Source of the DNA: Planococcus citri
Lineage: Eukaryota > Arthropoda > Insecta > Hemiptera > Pseudococcidae
Direction: 5' to 3'
NCBI RefSeq assembly: GCF_950023065.1
Contig: NC_088679.1
Span: 56,048,001 to 56,112,000, forward strand
Length of the DNA stretch: 64,000 bases
This document shows positions 44,493 to 56,458 of the stretch, piece by piece. The position numbers were made by a program, and so were the translations under genes. Each line of letters starts with the position of its first letter. Position 1 is the first letter of the stretch. A model generated the notes under the pieces. It ran no database searches. It was not told the DNA's origin and worked only from the letters and a program-made list of their open reading frames with translations.

Positions 44493-45685
44493 TAGGTAGG
44501 TTTAATTTTTATTAAGTATATACAAAACGAACACGAAATTATGGTAGAATTACCTGATTGGTCTACGAGTAATATGTTCCTACACTATTTCGCTTTTTTT
44601 TGTGATATTTTGTATTCATTCTGAATGTGAATTATCCCCATAATACTGAGGGTATACCCCACGTTATCATATAACGAGCTGATCGGGTGTACTGTTTCCT
44701 AGGTAATGAAAAAAAAATCATATTGGTTATACATTGTAAACGGCATGGTTTTTTGAAAAATCAGGTGGAAAATATTACACTTAGCTCATAGCTGTGATGT
44801 TGGTACTTGAGGTTGAGACATTGTACTCATAATGGTAGAAAAAATTTTAATTAAAAGAATAAATTTCAATAACAAAATAATTAATATTAAGTTCGAGTAT
44901 AATTCGCTTACGTATGTTGAATGATGTGGGCCGTTGACATTTGTGCACAGGTTCAAATTTTAAAATAACGTATAAAATTTAATTTTCCTAAGCCAGCAAT
45001 TTTCCATACTAGGTACTGGTTATTTGAAAAATATATTCGTAGATGAAAAAAGTCGTTTGGCAGTTCACAAGTTGAGCAAAATAAAAACTTGGTGAAAGAA
45101 ATGCCTACCAAAAAATGAAAATAACCAAAATCTATGTCGCCAAGAGATGATTTTTCATCAAAAGTCAGAAAACTTTATTGGAAATCGGACCCAAATGTGA
45201 CAAAATTTAGTCAGATTGCGAGCTTTTTCATTGGAAGTAACTAATAATAAAAACATTTTTGCTTTGAAGCACAAGATGAGGCATAGAATTTTTTTTCATT
45301 TTGGAAAACGATTTCGGAATAAGTAATTAGGTCGAATATTTAGAATGCATCAAAATTTCTAGGTTAGTAGGTATAGTAAACAGTAATAACAGTGTAAAAC
45401 ATATGTATATTATGTACATCTGTATTTTCTGAAAAATCAGAAATCGCCAAAAATAGTCAATTTTGAGTTTTTAAAAATTCGTCAAAAATCAATTCGGGCA
45501 GCTGAAATTTCGTCTATTGGGATTTTCTGACCATGTTCTTTGCGAAAACTGCGTTTTTCGTTCAAAGTGGAGGCGGACACTTCGACAGGTTCCTTTGCAG
45601 GAATGTGCAAAACTGGATTCATGGAAAAAATAATCGTAATTTAAAAATTCATCTTCTTCATAAATTGCGTTTTTTTAAATGTTGT
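44493..45685. other. Non-coding, with a fragment of the TTAA foldback family
   Basis: Segment 45055-45215 matches 3160-3320 of the first TTAA foldback (GGCAGTTCACAAGTTGAGC, GGTGAAAGAAATGCCT). The rest shows nothing recognisable. Confidence 0.45.
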
Positions 45686-46055
45686 TAAGAGATGGGAGAA
45701 TCCGTTAACTTTTCGGATCGATTTTAATCGATTACTTTCCCCATTGGATCGATTATAATCAATTAAAATATAATGCAATTTTGTGCTATGAATAAATTTT
45801 TAAAAATGCCTTATTTGCCTGAAATAAAGAAAAAACGCAAAAGTTTGCGATTGATTATTTTTATACAATAATTAAAATTGATTATTTTTAGTATAAATCC
45901 AAAAAATAGCTGCTTTTATTCGAAAACGTAATTTTTAGAGCTTAATTTATGTTTTTTTGGTCAGAAGTAGAATGATCGATATGGAAAAATTTGGATCGAG
46001 TATCGATAACTGTCTTTATTTGGATCGATTTAATCGATTAAATTCCCGTCTCTAA
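45686..46055. mobile_element. hAT-like MITE with ATCGAT motifs
   Basis: Ends TAAGAGATGGGA and TCCCGTCTCTAA, flanked by AATGTTGT (45678-45685) and AATATTGT (46056-46063), a near-perfect 8-bp duplication. Both ends carry clustered GGATCGATTTTAATCGATT-type motifs. No coding capacity. Confidence 0.65.
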
Positions 46056-46063
46056 AATATTGT

Positions 46064-49000
46064 ATGTACACATATGTACCAACATTTTGAAATTTAAAGA
46101 CAATGTGGCAGCCAGCAGTATTAAGCAAAAACCCCCTCGCAATCAGCGAATGGCTGCAGAGATGCTTGGCTTTGAATTCGGCATCATTGCTGCTTCATAA
46201 TAATATGGCTTGTTGTAGTTATTGTCCGCAATTAGTTTTTGGTTCATTTAAAATTCTCAAAAATTCTGCCAATTTTTCATCTTTAAATGTAAATTTTATT
46301 TCCGTCTTGTTTTGATGCAGCAGGAACAGGTTTAGCGGAAATTTCAATTGCCTAGATATTACTAAACTTATGAGAATTATAGTTAACCAAAATAGTATGT
46401 AAATGGTGAAAATAGGTCTTTACCTACACTTATTGCAATTTTTTCGAAAATGGCCAACTTCAACTTCTGTATTTAAGAAAGTTGAGGTACAACAAACCTT
46501 GAAAGAGTAGTGTTGAGATTTTCAAATTGCAATTCATGAATTGTAATCCATTATGTAAGCTTTTTGATACCTCCCAAATAATGTACGTTATAATTTCAAA
46601 TAACCTGTTTCGAGATATGAGCCTTTCAAAGTTTGACAGCTTTGCAAGAAATTCCAAATGTGTAAGAATCACAAAGCTCGTCCTCGCAACATCCTGAAAA
46701 TCTAAGAGTTATTCCGTCAGACTATCGGAACTCATTTACAAAATTTAAGCGAAATCAGAGAACTCGACTTCACTTTTGCAGAAAGATTTTGAAAATATCT
46801 TAATTTATCCCCAACTGTGAAATTTTTTTTCATTTTTAACGAATCCACTTCGAAAAAGGATATGGAATGGTGTGAAATAAGCTGAACCCCCCCACCTCCG
46901 CCCGAATTCTACGAATACAGCTTGTCAAAATAGCGATCAACTTTTGTACATTTTTTGGCTGTGTTTCGTATGTAGTTTGTTCGAGTAGTGCTTTGAAAAA
47001 AAATATTGAATTTTAGGTTCGAACACACACAATGTAGATGAATGATTAGTTTCAAAATATTTTATTTCATGAACCAGCAATTTCATAAACAATCACCTAT
47101 AAATATAAAATAATTAGCTAGTTTAAATTTTCATCACGTGTGAATAAATTGATATAGTATGTACTTATACCTATCTATCTCAAAATGCACAAGTAAGTAG
47201 ATAAAGTTACGAATCCAAAATTAAATTTGCAATTTATTAGTTCTGGAAATATCATCGTTCGTTATTGTCATGCTTCAATGAAAACTAGAAATATTTCTAG
47301 GAAATTCGTATTTTGCGTCTCGAAGAACGTTGCTGGTTTAGGATTTTATTAGATTATCAATTTATGTATATTGCATTCTTATCTACTATTTGTGATGTCG
47401 TCGTCGTCGTGTCGAGTGTTTTCGGATTTGCGATGAGATAACGATAACGCGTAGAACGTAGGTATCTATTGTGTAAGGTAAGAATTTTGTGCAAGTTTGA
47501 TTTTGCCTTTAGGAGTGAATTGTCGTGAAATAATGTTCTATGCTGGCGATTTTTACCGGTAATATTGTGATGCATTCATTTTATAATGTTTCAATTTTCT
47601 CGAAATGAGTTCGGATTGTTGTATGTTCGTACGCGAAAATCGGTTGATTCGGTTGCTTACTCAATGTGGAATTAGTGTTCGTTTTTTAAAGCAATTTCGT
47701 TGTATGTTCGACATTGTTTTGACCTCTGGTTGTGTACGACGAAAAGCTTCTCATCGGATGGCGTGTAGTAAGTTTGTTCTTATGCTTTAACTTGAATTAA
47801 TTCTCAATTCTGCACCCTGATTATAAATAGATCATTTTGATTCGATCTCATAAGGTACTGAGCTACTGACGTCGTCGTTGATTTCAGTTTTTGCATTCAT
47901 TTTCAGCCATAAGCCCACATTGAGCCATTGATACTTTGTACGTTATACGTATCCAAGTTTAAAATATCGGAGGAGCATTTCAGCTTGGGGTGTTGGGAAT
48001 CGAAAATTACATTTTGATTTCAATGTTTGCATACATTTTTATAGCGTTTGTACCAAATTTCGATTCAAATGGGGGTTTGAATTCTAATATCTGGAGGTTT
48101 GAATAAGATTTGATAGAATTTACCGATTTTAATCGAGAAAATTCGATTTTTCGATTTTTTTTTCAAACTTTGAAGGGGTGTAGCCTGTAGGTGTGTGATT
48201 TGAAATATCTTATAATAAGGAAATCAAACCTTTTGAAATTGAAATACGGTATCAAAAAATTCATTTTCACATTTATCTAACGCTTTTTCTCGCTTTTTAT
48301 ACCTTACGATTTTCTTTAGAATACGAGATTTAAGGTGCTTTTCATGCTGAAATTTCCCTTTTTTTTGCGCTCTCACTTACCCTCGAAGTTAGCGGGTCTT
48401 ACGAGAAAATAATTCTTTATTTTTCAATTTACTTATACTCTCAATTCCAAAATAAGTTGTTTTGAGACACACCCCCTCCTGCCCTGTAATAAAATGAAAG
48501 ACATTGAAAAAATTTAATATCACCAAAAAAAAAACCATTACTTACTGTGTTAGAATTCTTCCTAATGGAATACGTAATACTTAATAATTTTATTATCGAA
48601 ATGAACTTTGTAGATCCTTTAAGCAATTTCGTTCCCATTTTATGGACCCCCCTCCCACCTTTAAAGAACATCAAATTGGTAATTTTTTGAATATTTTCTT
48701 CTTTCTAAGCCAAAATAATAAATAAAAAATTTTAAAGTTTGATTCGAGATGAATGGAAAAACAAGACATTTCACCAAAAATATCTCAATATTTTTCAGAA
48801 GGGAAAGTCTCAAAATTATTGTTCAATATTAAATAATTGAAAAAAATTATCCAAAAATAATGTCTTACAAACGGGACATCGTGAAAAATAAAGGGGTTAA
48901 ATTAGCAGAACCTTCTGAATGTACGCCTTTTTCAAATATTTCTATTTTTGGGAGTTGGGGAGATGTACTTATACTTACCTATACTTGAATGATCGAATGA

Positions 49001-49400
49001 CGAATAATTGGTTTTTTTCATAAAAACCAAGAAGGGAAGAATCCCGAATGAATTTTCGTAATTGAATTAACATTACGAAATTTGGTGTTGCCGAGTTGAA
49101 TTTTTTGATTGAATATATTTTTGTTTGAGCATCTTACAAAGAAATCTGTAACATTTGATCCGTTGTAGGTAACTATAATATTATCAATTATGTTGAATTG
49201 TAATGTGTATTGCAGGAGTCCAAAATAAACCCCTATGCATTTTCATTTTTAAAAAAGGTGGAATCGGAAATTGATAAAGATTCATTTTGGGACATTTTTC
49301 GTACACAAAATCATCGGTATAGATCTATCGAGTCATTCCGAAAAAAAATCAAGAACAATTCACCTTGCTCCCGCTTCTGATTTTTGGAAGTAAATACTGG
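46064..49400. other. Long non-coding stretch
   Basis: No gene supported. A GTC-rich microsatellite lies at about 47396-47412. Open frames at 46460-46672, 47357-47575 and 48441-48674 have no motif or splice support. Confidence 0.4.
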
Positions 49401-49410
49401 TGTTTTTCTC

Positions 49411-49560
49411 CCTCATAACGAAAAATATATTATTCAACCAGGGAGTAAGAGTGATTTTCGACGATTTTGAATTATTTCCCTCGCTATGCTCGGGCAATAA
49501 ACCTCAAGATTCGTCGAAAATCACTTCTACTCCCTAGTTGAATAAACTACTATTTTTCAT
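49411..49560. repeat. Hairpin-forming inverted repeat
   Basis: ATTCAACCAGGGAGTAAGAG and GTGATTTTCGACGA at the left are inverted at the right as TCGTCGAAAATCAC and ACTCCCTAGTTGAAT. Another short hairpin lies at 49597-49652 (ATCATTATTATTTTTCATT and its inverse). Confidence 0.7.
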
Positions 49561-49887
49561 ACTAAATATTATTATCAATTGATAGGATTGTAATTTAGGA
49601 TATCATTATTATTTTTCATTGTTCGAATAATGAAAAATAATAATGATGTTACGAAAATGTAGCATTTTACCCCCGTTCACCCGCCGCAAAAATACACTTT
49701 TTCCTACTTCGATAGAAAAAATTTTTCTTTTCATCACTAGGGATGGAAAAGAAATCCTTTCCACCTCTAGTGATGGAAATGAATTTTTTCCATCGTTAGA
49801 AGAAATAATTTCACAAAATAACGATTTACTTATTCAGCGATCAGCGAAAATAAATAGAGATGTTACAGCAATTTTATTTTGTGACTG

Positions 49888-50493
49888 TTATTTGTCCAGC
49901 ATATTCGAATTCGAGACGTTAGATTCAACGAAGTGAGAACGTTCTTCTCCAATTAGACCCAGACTTGACGTATTTTCCATGTTACTGTTTTCCAGCGAAG
50001 ATGAACACGTATTTTCAGTACTTTCTTGTATATAAATTAACGTTTGGGAAGGTTCTCCTACACTTTGAAGGACACGCGATTTTATAATTTTCTCACGATT
50101 TTTTTTACCGAACAAGCTTTGCTCGGCGTATTTTTCGGCCACAGACGAAGACCTCCAGCCACCATGGCGTTTAATGGCGAGGAAATCAGCTCCTCCCTTT
50201 GCCAAAATAGTTGTGGCTGAGGAACGTCTAAAACTAAAACATCGAATGTTTAGGTATGAATTTTCAAAAAAATATTCACTTGTAGGTACCTGTGTAACGT
50301 TCTGCGTTCTTCAAATTCAAAAAAGACGCGATCTTTTGTAAACGAATGCATTTTCCTTTTTGGAATTCAGTAAAAAGTCGGTTAGACTGCCTCAAATTAA
50401 TGTATTTTTCCACGAAATCAAAAAATAGTCGTTCGAAATTGTAAATGATCGAGGAGTATTCGTGTTTATTTCGGAGTAGACGACTATTACTCG
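49888..50493 (-). pseudogene. Tyrosine recombinase C-terminal part, cut by the Merlin-type element
   Basis: Frame 50493-50291 (contains YNFERLFFDFVEKYINL, KIASFLNLKNAERYTG) ends at a GTACCT donor. About 50 bp on, the next part has FRRSSATTILAKGGADFLAI, KRHGGWRSSSVAEKYAEQS and continues to a stop at 49888. The R, HGGW and Tyr arrangement is that of tyrosine recombinases of the Crypton/DIRS kind. The two parts do not splice in phase as far as I can see, and the coding frame runs directly into the end of the transposon at about 50490, so this copy is interrupted. Possible upstream coding (RELNQLCTLDLVKSMRTLYA) lies beyond the transposon at about 56650-56750. Confidence 0.65.
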
Positions 50494-52144
50494 AGGGTCA
50501 TTCCACGTCAATTCGACCAAGAAGTGGTAAGGGGTGTCAATGATTTTTTTGAAATTTTTCCTGTGGAAATATCTTTCGAAGGGATGACCAATGGCGCAAA
50601 TCGCAGCCCTCCAGCTTTTTTTTAAAGGCTGCTAGGATGTCAAAGTTTTCAGTGAACTTGAAATATCATCAATATCAGTAGTGGATCACTCGATAACTGC
50701 GATACCTAAGCACCAAAATTGAACTTTTTCCAATAGTTAAAGGTTTTGAAAGGCTTTTTTGGTGATATCATAAAAATCAGTGATGCCACTTTTTTTCGTA
50801 TGAAAAATTAGCTCGAAAAGTTTCAAAACGTGGTTTTCATATCGTTTCGACTTTCAAAAATCCTGAAAAAAATATGATTATTATGGACAAATTTTCATGC
50901 TGATCAACATGATTAAAAAATTAGGATGACATTATTTCGTCAAGTCGATTTAAAAAAATTGAATGTTTGCGAAAAAATGTGATTTTTTGATTTAAAACGT
51001 GATAAAAAGTTTTGATTGGTGAAGTTGACCCATTTCACTCCTACTTTTACGTATCCGTTGAAAAAGTTGAAAAATACCCTTTCACTCGATGAAATGAACT
51101 CATTACAAAAAATCAATACTCGAAAAAATTCAAAAAGTGAACGAATTTAAATTTTTTGCTATGAGCGTTATTTTTATCAACGTTTTAATGAAATACGTTA
51201 GAATGAGGTTAAAATAAAACAACTGAATAAATTTAAACTTTTCTTGATGTTTGGAATTGAAAATTGAATTTTTTCGAATTTTGATTTCTTTGTGATGAGT
51301 TCATTTCATCGAGTGAAGAAAGGGGATTTTAAACTTTTTCAACGGATACGTAAAAATAGGGGTCAAATAGGTCAACTTCACCAACCAAAACTTTTTTTCA
51401 TGTTTTAAATCAAAAAATTGCATTTTTTTCCCCGCAAACTTTCGATTTTTTAAAATCCACTTGATGAAATAATGCCATCTCAATTTTTTAATATTATGTT
51501 CTTCAGCATAAAAAGTTGTCCATAATATATTTTTTTCAGAATTTTTGAGAGTCGGAACGATATGAAAATTACGTTTTGAAACTTTTCGAGCTGATTTTTC
51601 GTACATAAAAAAGTGGCAACACTGATTTTTATGATATCACCAACAAGTCTTTCAAAACCCCTAACTATTGAAAAAAGTTCCATTTTGGTAGGTATCGCAG
51701 TTCTTGAGTAATCCACTACTGAAATGGACGATGTTTCAAGTTCACTGAAAACTTTGACACCCCCTAGCAGCCTTTAAAAAAAGACTGGAGGGCTGCGATT
51801 TGCGCCATTGGTCATCCCTACGGAACGTCTTGGTAATAGTGTAATACTTAACTACCGCTTTTTTTTGCAGAAATCTTGTTAAAATGATGAGAAATAGTGT
51901 TCTGTCGAAGAATTTTTTCAAAATTTCGCGGACAAGTTTAAAAAAAATAGTAGTTAAGTTCTTATGAAATTCTGGACTTTTATAAGAACTTAACTACCGA
52001 TTTTTTTCAACTTGTCCGCGTAATTTTGAAAAAATTCTTCGTCAGAACACTATTTCCCATCTTTGTGAATTGGATTTTGCAAAAAAAAACGGTAGTTAAG
52101 TTTTAATGAAAGCGCAAACTTATTAAAACTTAACTACCACTGAT
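50490..52144 (+). repeat. Left TIR, interrupted by a foldback
   Basis: 50490-50575 and 51836-52144 together match the inverse of 56060-56458. The inner 310 bp is itself a near-palindrome (CTTGTCCGCG and CGCGGACAAG arms; GGTAGTTAAGTT repeated in both orientations). Confidence 0.85.
50576..51835. mobile_element. Foldback MITE nested in the left TIR
   Basis: About 1.26 kb palindrome; GGGATGACCAATGGCGCAAA at the left is inverted as TTTGCGCCATTGGTCATCCC at the right, and arms pair toward a centre near 51220. The equivalent position in the right TIR lacks it. Target duplication not resolved. Frames at 51301-51716 are shadows. Confidence 0.8.
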
Positions 52145-52583
52145 AGCACTATCACTTCGCCACTAATTACAACAACCACAACAATACATCACGGTTTGCT
52201 TTCATTTGACAATAATATACATCAAAACACGCGAAGAACTTCAAAAAGTTGATATTTGAACACCAATTAAACTAATTTAAACAATCTACATACCTTCATC
52301 AAAAATCCTTATCACTTGAAAAATTAATCAATTTCAATCGAGTATAATCGTAAATCATCGTACATTTCCGTATTACTCACCCTTTCATGTATTTTCATTC
52401 ATGATCCAGCTGATTCGTTCAGGTTCATTCATTATCGTTGATGTTGAGTAAGGTTATGACGAGTAAATAAAAATAATAATAATACTCGGAAGAATATTAC
52501 GTACCTAGCCGTAGGTTTTTTTTTAGCAAATATCAAGTATTAGAAACTAATAACAATAGTGTTTTGTGTTACGTAAATGAATC

Positions 52584-53882
52584 ATGGAAGAAGTGGTGTT
52601 GAATGTAAATTTAGATAACATTAATGGTTTCGTTGAATTCAATAATTACATTAGTAGTTTAAAGAACGTGGAAAAAATGTTCCTCTTACAAAGTTGGGGG
52701 GTGATAAATGAGTTCAAATGTCCGAACGAAAATCATGTGAGCGGTATTAAAATGTATAAAACGAGAGAAACGATAACCGGTAAGTAGAAAATACAATACG
52801 TACTTGCATTATTTTTTCATTTCATTCATCAATTAGGTAAGTGAGTACCTATCAAACTGAAATATGAATCGTATGTGTAGGATACAAATTCATGTGCACA
52901 ACAACAAATTGCACGTTGGTGCCTTACGTATTCACATGCAGAAGAAATCACCCTAAGAGAAACATGATACTACAACGATACGCGCATATAAAACAAGGTA
53001 ATGTAATCACTAATCACCTTACGTGAATACTTACTTACAATTATTGAATCTCATAAGTTTCAACTAAATTTTCTCTTGTTCTTTTAAACAGATCTTCGAT
53101 TTGCGTGCACAAAATGCAAGACAACCAAATCTATATTCTCGAAATCTTTTTTTGAAAATATATCAATGAAGCTGGAAACTATTTTGAACCTGTTATATGC
53201 CTGGGCAATGGGACTGTCTGTCCAAAGCACCAGGAGGTTGCTGGGCTTCCAGCAAAACAATTCCATCGTACAATGGCAGCAGTACGCCAGAGATATCTGT
53301 AGCACGCAACTATTAAAAATCTGGAACAGTGGATTCCAATTAGGTGGCCCTGGTAAAGTAGTTGAAATAGACGAGGCGCTGTTCGTGAAACGTAAGTACA
53401 ACAGGGGTAGACTGCCGAAAACTTGGATGAGTGTTGATGACGAAGACGCAGCTGATCTCCGTTGGATATTCGGCATTTACGATCGTACTTTGAAAATAGG
53501 CGTGCTGGAATTCGTCGAAAAAAGAGATACAGCAACGCTCCTGCCTCTGATCCAGAAATACGTCATGCCTGGTACCACTATTATGTCCGATCAGTGGCGT
53601 GCCTACTCTGCAATTCAAAGTACAGGAGATTACGTACATTTAACAGTAAACCATTCAACGAATTTTGTAGATCCGAATACAGGCGCATACACGCAAAACA
53701 TCGAAGCGTTTTGGTCGAGAGGTAAAAAGTTCCTAAGAAAAAATGATGTTTTAAAAAGTAAAAAGCTACTCCCTTCTCACCTTGACGAGTTCATGTGGAG
53801 AAACCTATACGATACTGGCAATCCTACAACAACGTTTTTAACTCTTATGAGTCATTTGAGCAGTTGGGAAGCATACCAGTGA
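52584..53882 (+). CDS. Merlin/IS1595-type DDE transposase (3 exons)
   Basis: Exons 52584-52779, 52881-52997, 53092-53882; GT-AG, phases 1 and 1, 367 aa. The N-terminal half has paired Cys motifs (FMCTTTNC, FTC, FACTKCK) likely to form a zinc ribbon, then KSIFSKSFFENISM. The DDE core of the ISXO2-like family follows: KVVEIDEALFVKRKYNRGR (first Asp), TTIMSDQWRAY (second Asp), VNHSTNFVDPNTGAYTQNIE (Glu), then WSRGKKFLRK. All catalytic residues are present and the frame is open, so it may be functional. It is spliced, so this is a eukaryotic copy rather than bacterial contamination. No intron interrupts the catalytic core. Confidence 0.9.
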
Positions 53883-54560
53883 AATTACCTACGATACCAG
53901 CTGTACGGAATTGTTTTTTATTTGTTATTTATTGATTGTTTTTTTATTTTCTAATTCCAAAACCTTTTTTTTTTTTTGTTAATTTGTTGATTTTAGTTTT
54001 AAAAGGATATTTTTTTTCATTTGTTTGTGTTCCTAGAAGATCTGTGTTAATTTATTTAATTGTTTTTATTTTGTAATTCCAAAAGAGAAGTAATTTTGTT
54101 GTCAATTTTTGTGTTCCTAGATGATCTGTGTGACTGTGAATTTATTTTATTGTTTTATATTTTCTAATTCCAAAAAGTGTTCTTTTTTCAGTTTTTTGTT
54201 TTAAATTTTAAGGAGTAATTTTTGTTTCAATTTTGTATGTATGATCTGTGTGAATGTATCTATGTATTTGAAATAAATAATACATACCTACTCGTATGTA
54301 TAAATATAACCTGAAACCTGAAATGCATTTTAAACCACTATATTTACGTTCGTGTTTTCAAAATCAAAATAAATAGCTTGTTTCCGTACAAAGAAAATTA
54401 AAATCCAATCTACCTAAACTGAACTTATAACTACTTAACTGAATTTACTACAATTATGTAAAATAATAGATATACCCTTTGCAAAAAAACATGAACGTAG
54501 TTGTCATTTAGGCAGGAGTAAAATTACAAATAATAGCTTATACAAAAAAAACTACCTACA
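53883..54560. other. Intergenic A/T-rich spacer inside the transposon
   Basis: Diverged repeats of a TTTTATTTTCTAATTCCAAA phrase at 53945, 54065 and 54160, then AATAAATAATA at about 54270 which can serve as a polyadenylation signal for the transposase gene. No ORF. Confidence 0.5.
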
Positions 54561-55473
54561 TTAATGTTCTTTTTCAACATTTTCGATAATTTTCATTATT
54601 ACTTCATTTTCTTCACAGCTTGTCATCGTAAATTCTACCATCGCAGAGGATGAAGGGAAAATGGTTTCTTTTTCAACATTTTCGACAATTTCCATCAATA
54701 TTTTATCTTCTTCAGAGCTTGTCATCGTAAATTCTACGTTCTTGGAGGATGAAGGAGGAAGGGTGATCAATATTTTATCTTCTTCAGAGCTTGTCATCGT
54801 AAATTCTACGTTCTTGGAGGATGAAGGAGGAAGGGTGAACTCTGAAATTTTTCATCAATGTAGAATTAGATTTATTTTGATTACATAAAAACGTAAATAT
54901 AGTAGATGTACGTGTAGGTATTATGAAGTAGAATACCTGTTTTCGATTTCTTAATGTCATACTCGTATTGTTTTACCCTTTCCCAACGTAAATGCGGTGG
55001 TGGGTCCAGGTCATCGTCTTCTAGTAAGTTCCAATGAATGGCTTCGTCTTTGCAACCATAAACCAACATTTCTTTAACCCTTAACAAAGTTTATTTCAGT
55101 TTATTAATTCATATTTGCACTTACAACTACCTTATTTTTTTGGAGTATTAGAGTATTACATATTACATTACGTAGTTATCACATTGACCTCTGACCTGTC
55201 TTTATCACTTTCAGCAATTTCCATTTCTCGTAGATTAAACCGCATCTGAAGCAGCTCGGTTCGGCTCCTCGCTACTTCTGTCTCCAGTCTGTCTACGTAG
55301 TTGAGAATCTCAACTCGAACCAAATCTCTTCTTCTAACTCTAGGTTTACGACTAGGAATATTTCTTGTACCTCTATGTTAAGGAAAAATATGCATGTTTA
55401 CAGACATGATTATGACACTTAACAGGTAGGCAAGTAAATGTACCTAAACAACAATTACTTACTGTCTTTGCAT
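54561..55473 (-). CDS. Second gene of the Merlin-type element, unknown function (4 exons)
   Basis: Exons on the minus strand: 55473-55463, 55372-55196, 55079-54937, 54841-54561. All boundaries are GT-AG and the phases (2,2,1) close on a single 203-aa frame ending at a stop. The start is uncertain, as the frame is also open upstream of the first ATG. The N-terminal third is basic then coiled-coil-like (RKPRVRRRDLVRVEILNYVD, LLQMRFNLREMEIAESDKD). The middle has LEDDDLDPPPHLRWERVK. The C-terminal exon is built of acidic 24-aa repeats (KNVEFTMTSSEEDKIL). No known domain recognised. It lies tail to tail with the transposase, inside the TIRs, so it may be an accessory protein or captured host sequence. 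Confidence 0.6.
54694..54837 (-). repeat. Two 72-bp tandem repeats encoding 24-aa units
   Basis: 54694-54765 and 54766-54837 are near identical and keep the reading frame of the minus-strand gene; a diverged third unit follows towards 54600. Confidence 0.85.
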
Positions 55474-55588
55474 GATGTTCTTATCCCGTGTATTCGAAAA
55501 ATTGATGCAAAAATCAAAAAATGAAACTAACGAATATTCATTTTTGTAAACCTAGAATGATATGTACTTATTATACCTCGTACTAGTC

Positions 55589-55721
55589 ATGTTCTGGGGG
55601 CTTCGCCCCCAGACCCCCTACTTTTATAATCACTCCATTGATTTCAGCATCGCTAATCCTTTCGGATGAGCAAGGAGAAGTGATTATGAAAGTAGGGGGT
55701 CTGGGGGCGAAGCCCCCAGAA
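55589..55721. repeat. GC-rich inverted repeat with inner hairpins
   Basis: TTCTGGGGGCTTCGCCCCCA at the left is repeated inverted at the right (TGGGGGCGAAGCCCCCAGAA), with AGACCCCCTACTTT/AAAGTAGGGGGTCT next to each. Each half also folds on itself around CTTCG/CGAAG. Strikingly GC-rich for this window. Confidence 0.85.
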
Positions 55722-56059
55722 AATTACCAGTCATTTTTCAGCGTCGAATATTTAATTCTGTTAAAAAGTGATACGTATATACATAGTTATGAGTTCTACT
55801 GTTCTACAGATCTACACTACTGATGTTCTTTTGCAAATAATCTCTTATCAGTGTAAGGAGAGGGAGTAATTTCCTTATCACATCACATTCATATCACATT
55901 TAGGTAATTCATCTATAATGCATAAAGCGTTGTTCCTACATAAATATTATTTCGTGTTTTGCGTGTTTTCCCGAATTATTATTCAATTACCTACTAGGTT
56001 TGATAGCGTTATCAGTGGTATAATAATGAGATTCTTACGTACAATGAAGGGAAACCATG

Positions 56060-56458
56060 ATCAGTGGTAGTTAAGTTTTAATAAGTTTGCGCTTTCATTA
56101 AAACTTAACTACCACTTTTTTCTGCAGAAATCTTGTTAAAATGATGAGAAATAGTGTTCTGTGGAAGAATTTTTTCAAAATTACGCGGACAAGTTGAAAA
56201 AAATCGGTAGTTAAGTTCTTATAAAAGTCCAGAATTTCATAAGAACTTAACTACCATTTTTTTTCAACTTGTCCGCGAAATTTTGAAAAAATTCTTCCAC
56301 AGAACACTATTTCTCATCATTTTAACAAGATTTCTGCAGAAAAAAGTGGTAGTTAAGTATTACACTACTACCAAGGTCTTTCCACAGGAATTATTTCAAA
56401 AAAATCGCCGACACCCCTCACCACTTCATGGTCGAGTTGACGTGGAATGACTCTTGAG
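56060..56458 (-). repeat. Right TIR of the Merlin-type element
   Basis: Uninterrupted ~399 bp; inverse of the left TIR. It contains a near-perfect ~300-bp palindrome centred on about 56230. Confidence 0.88.

Larger units (their letters stand above)
50490..56458 (+). mobile_element. Merlin/IS1595-type DNA transposon, ~6 kb, with palindromic TIRs
   Basis: Outer tips CTCGAGGGTCATTCCACGTC (50490) and its inverse at 56458 (GACGTGGAATGACTCTTGAG) begin terminal inverted repeats of about 395 bp. The left one is split by a nested foldback at about 50576-51835. The element carries a three-exon ISXO2/IS1595-family transposase on the plus strand and a convergent four-exon gene on the minus strand. No convincing target duplication was found at the tips, perhaps because of decay. 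The long TIRs fit Merlin; the second gene is not a usual Merlin component. Confidence 0.8.

Noticed and set aside
53084..53725. Antisense and alternative frames over the transposase
   Set aside because: No motif; explained by the conserved transposase reading frame.
52584..53882. IS1595-type transposase as a bacterial or endosymbiont sequence
   Set aside because: It has two phase-consistent GT-AG introns, eukaryotic base composition and lies inside long eukaryotic-style TIRs.
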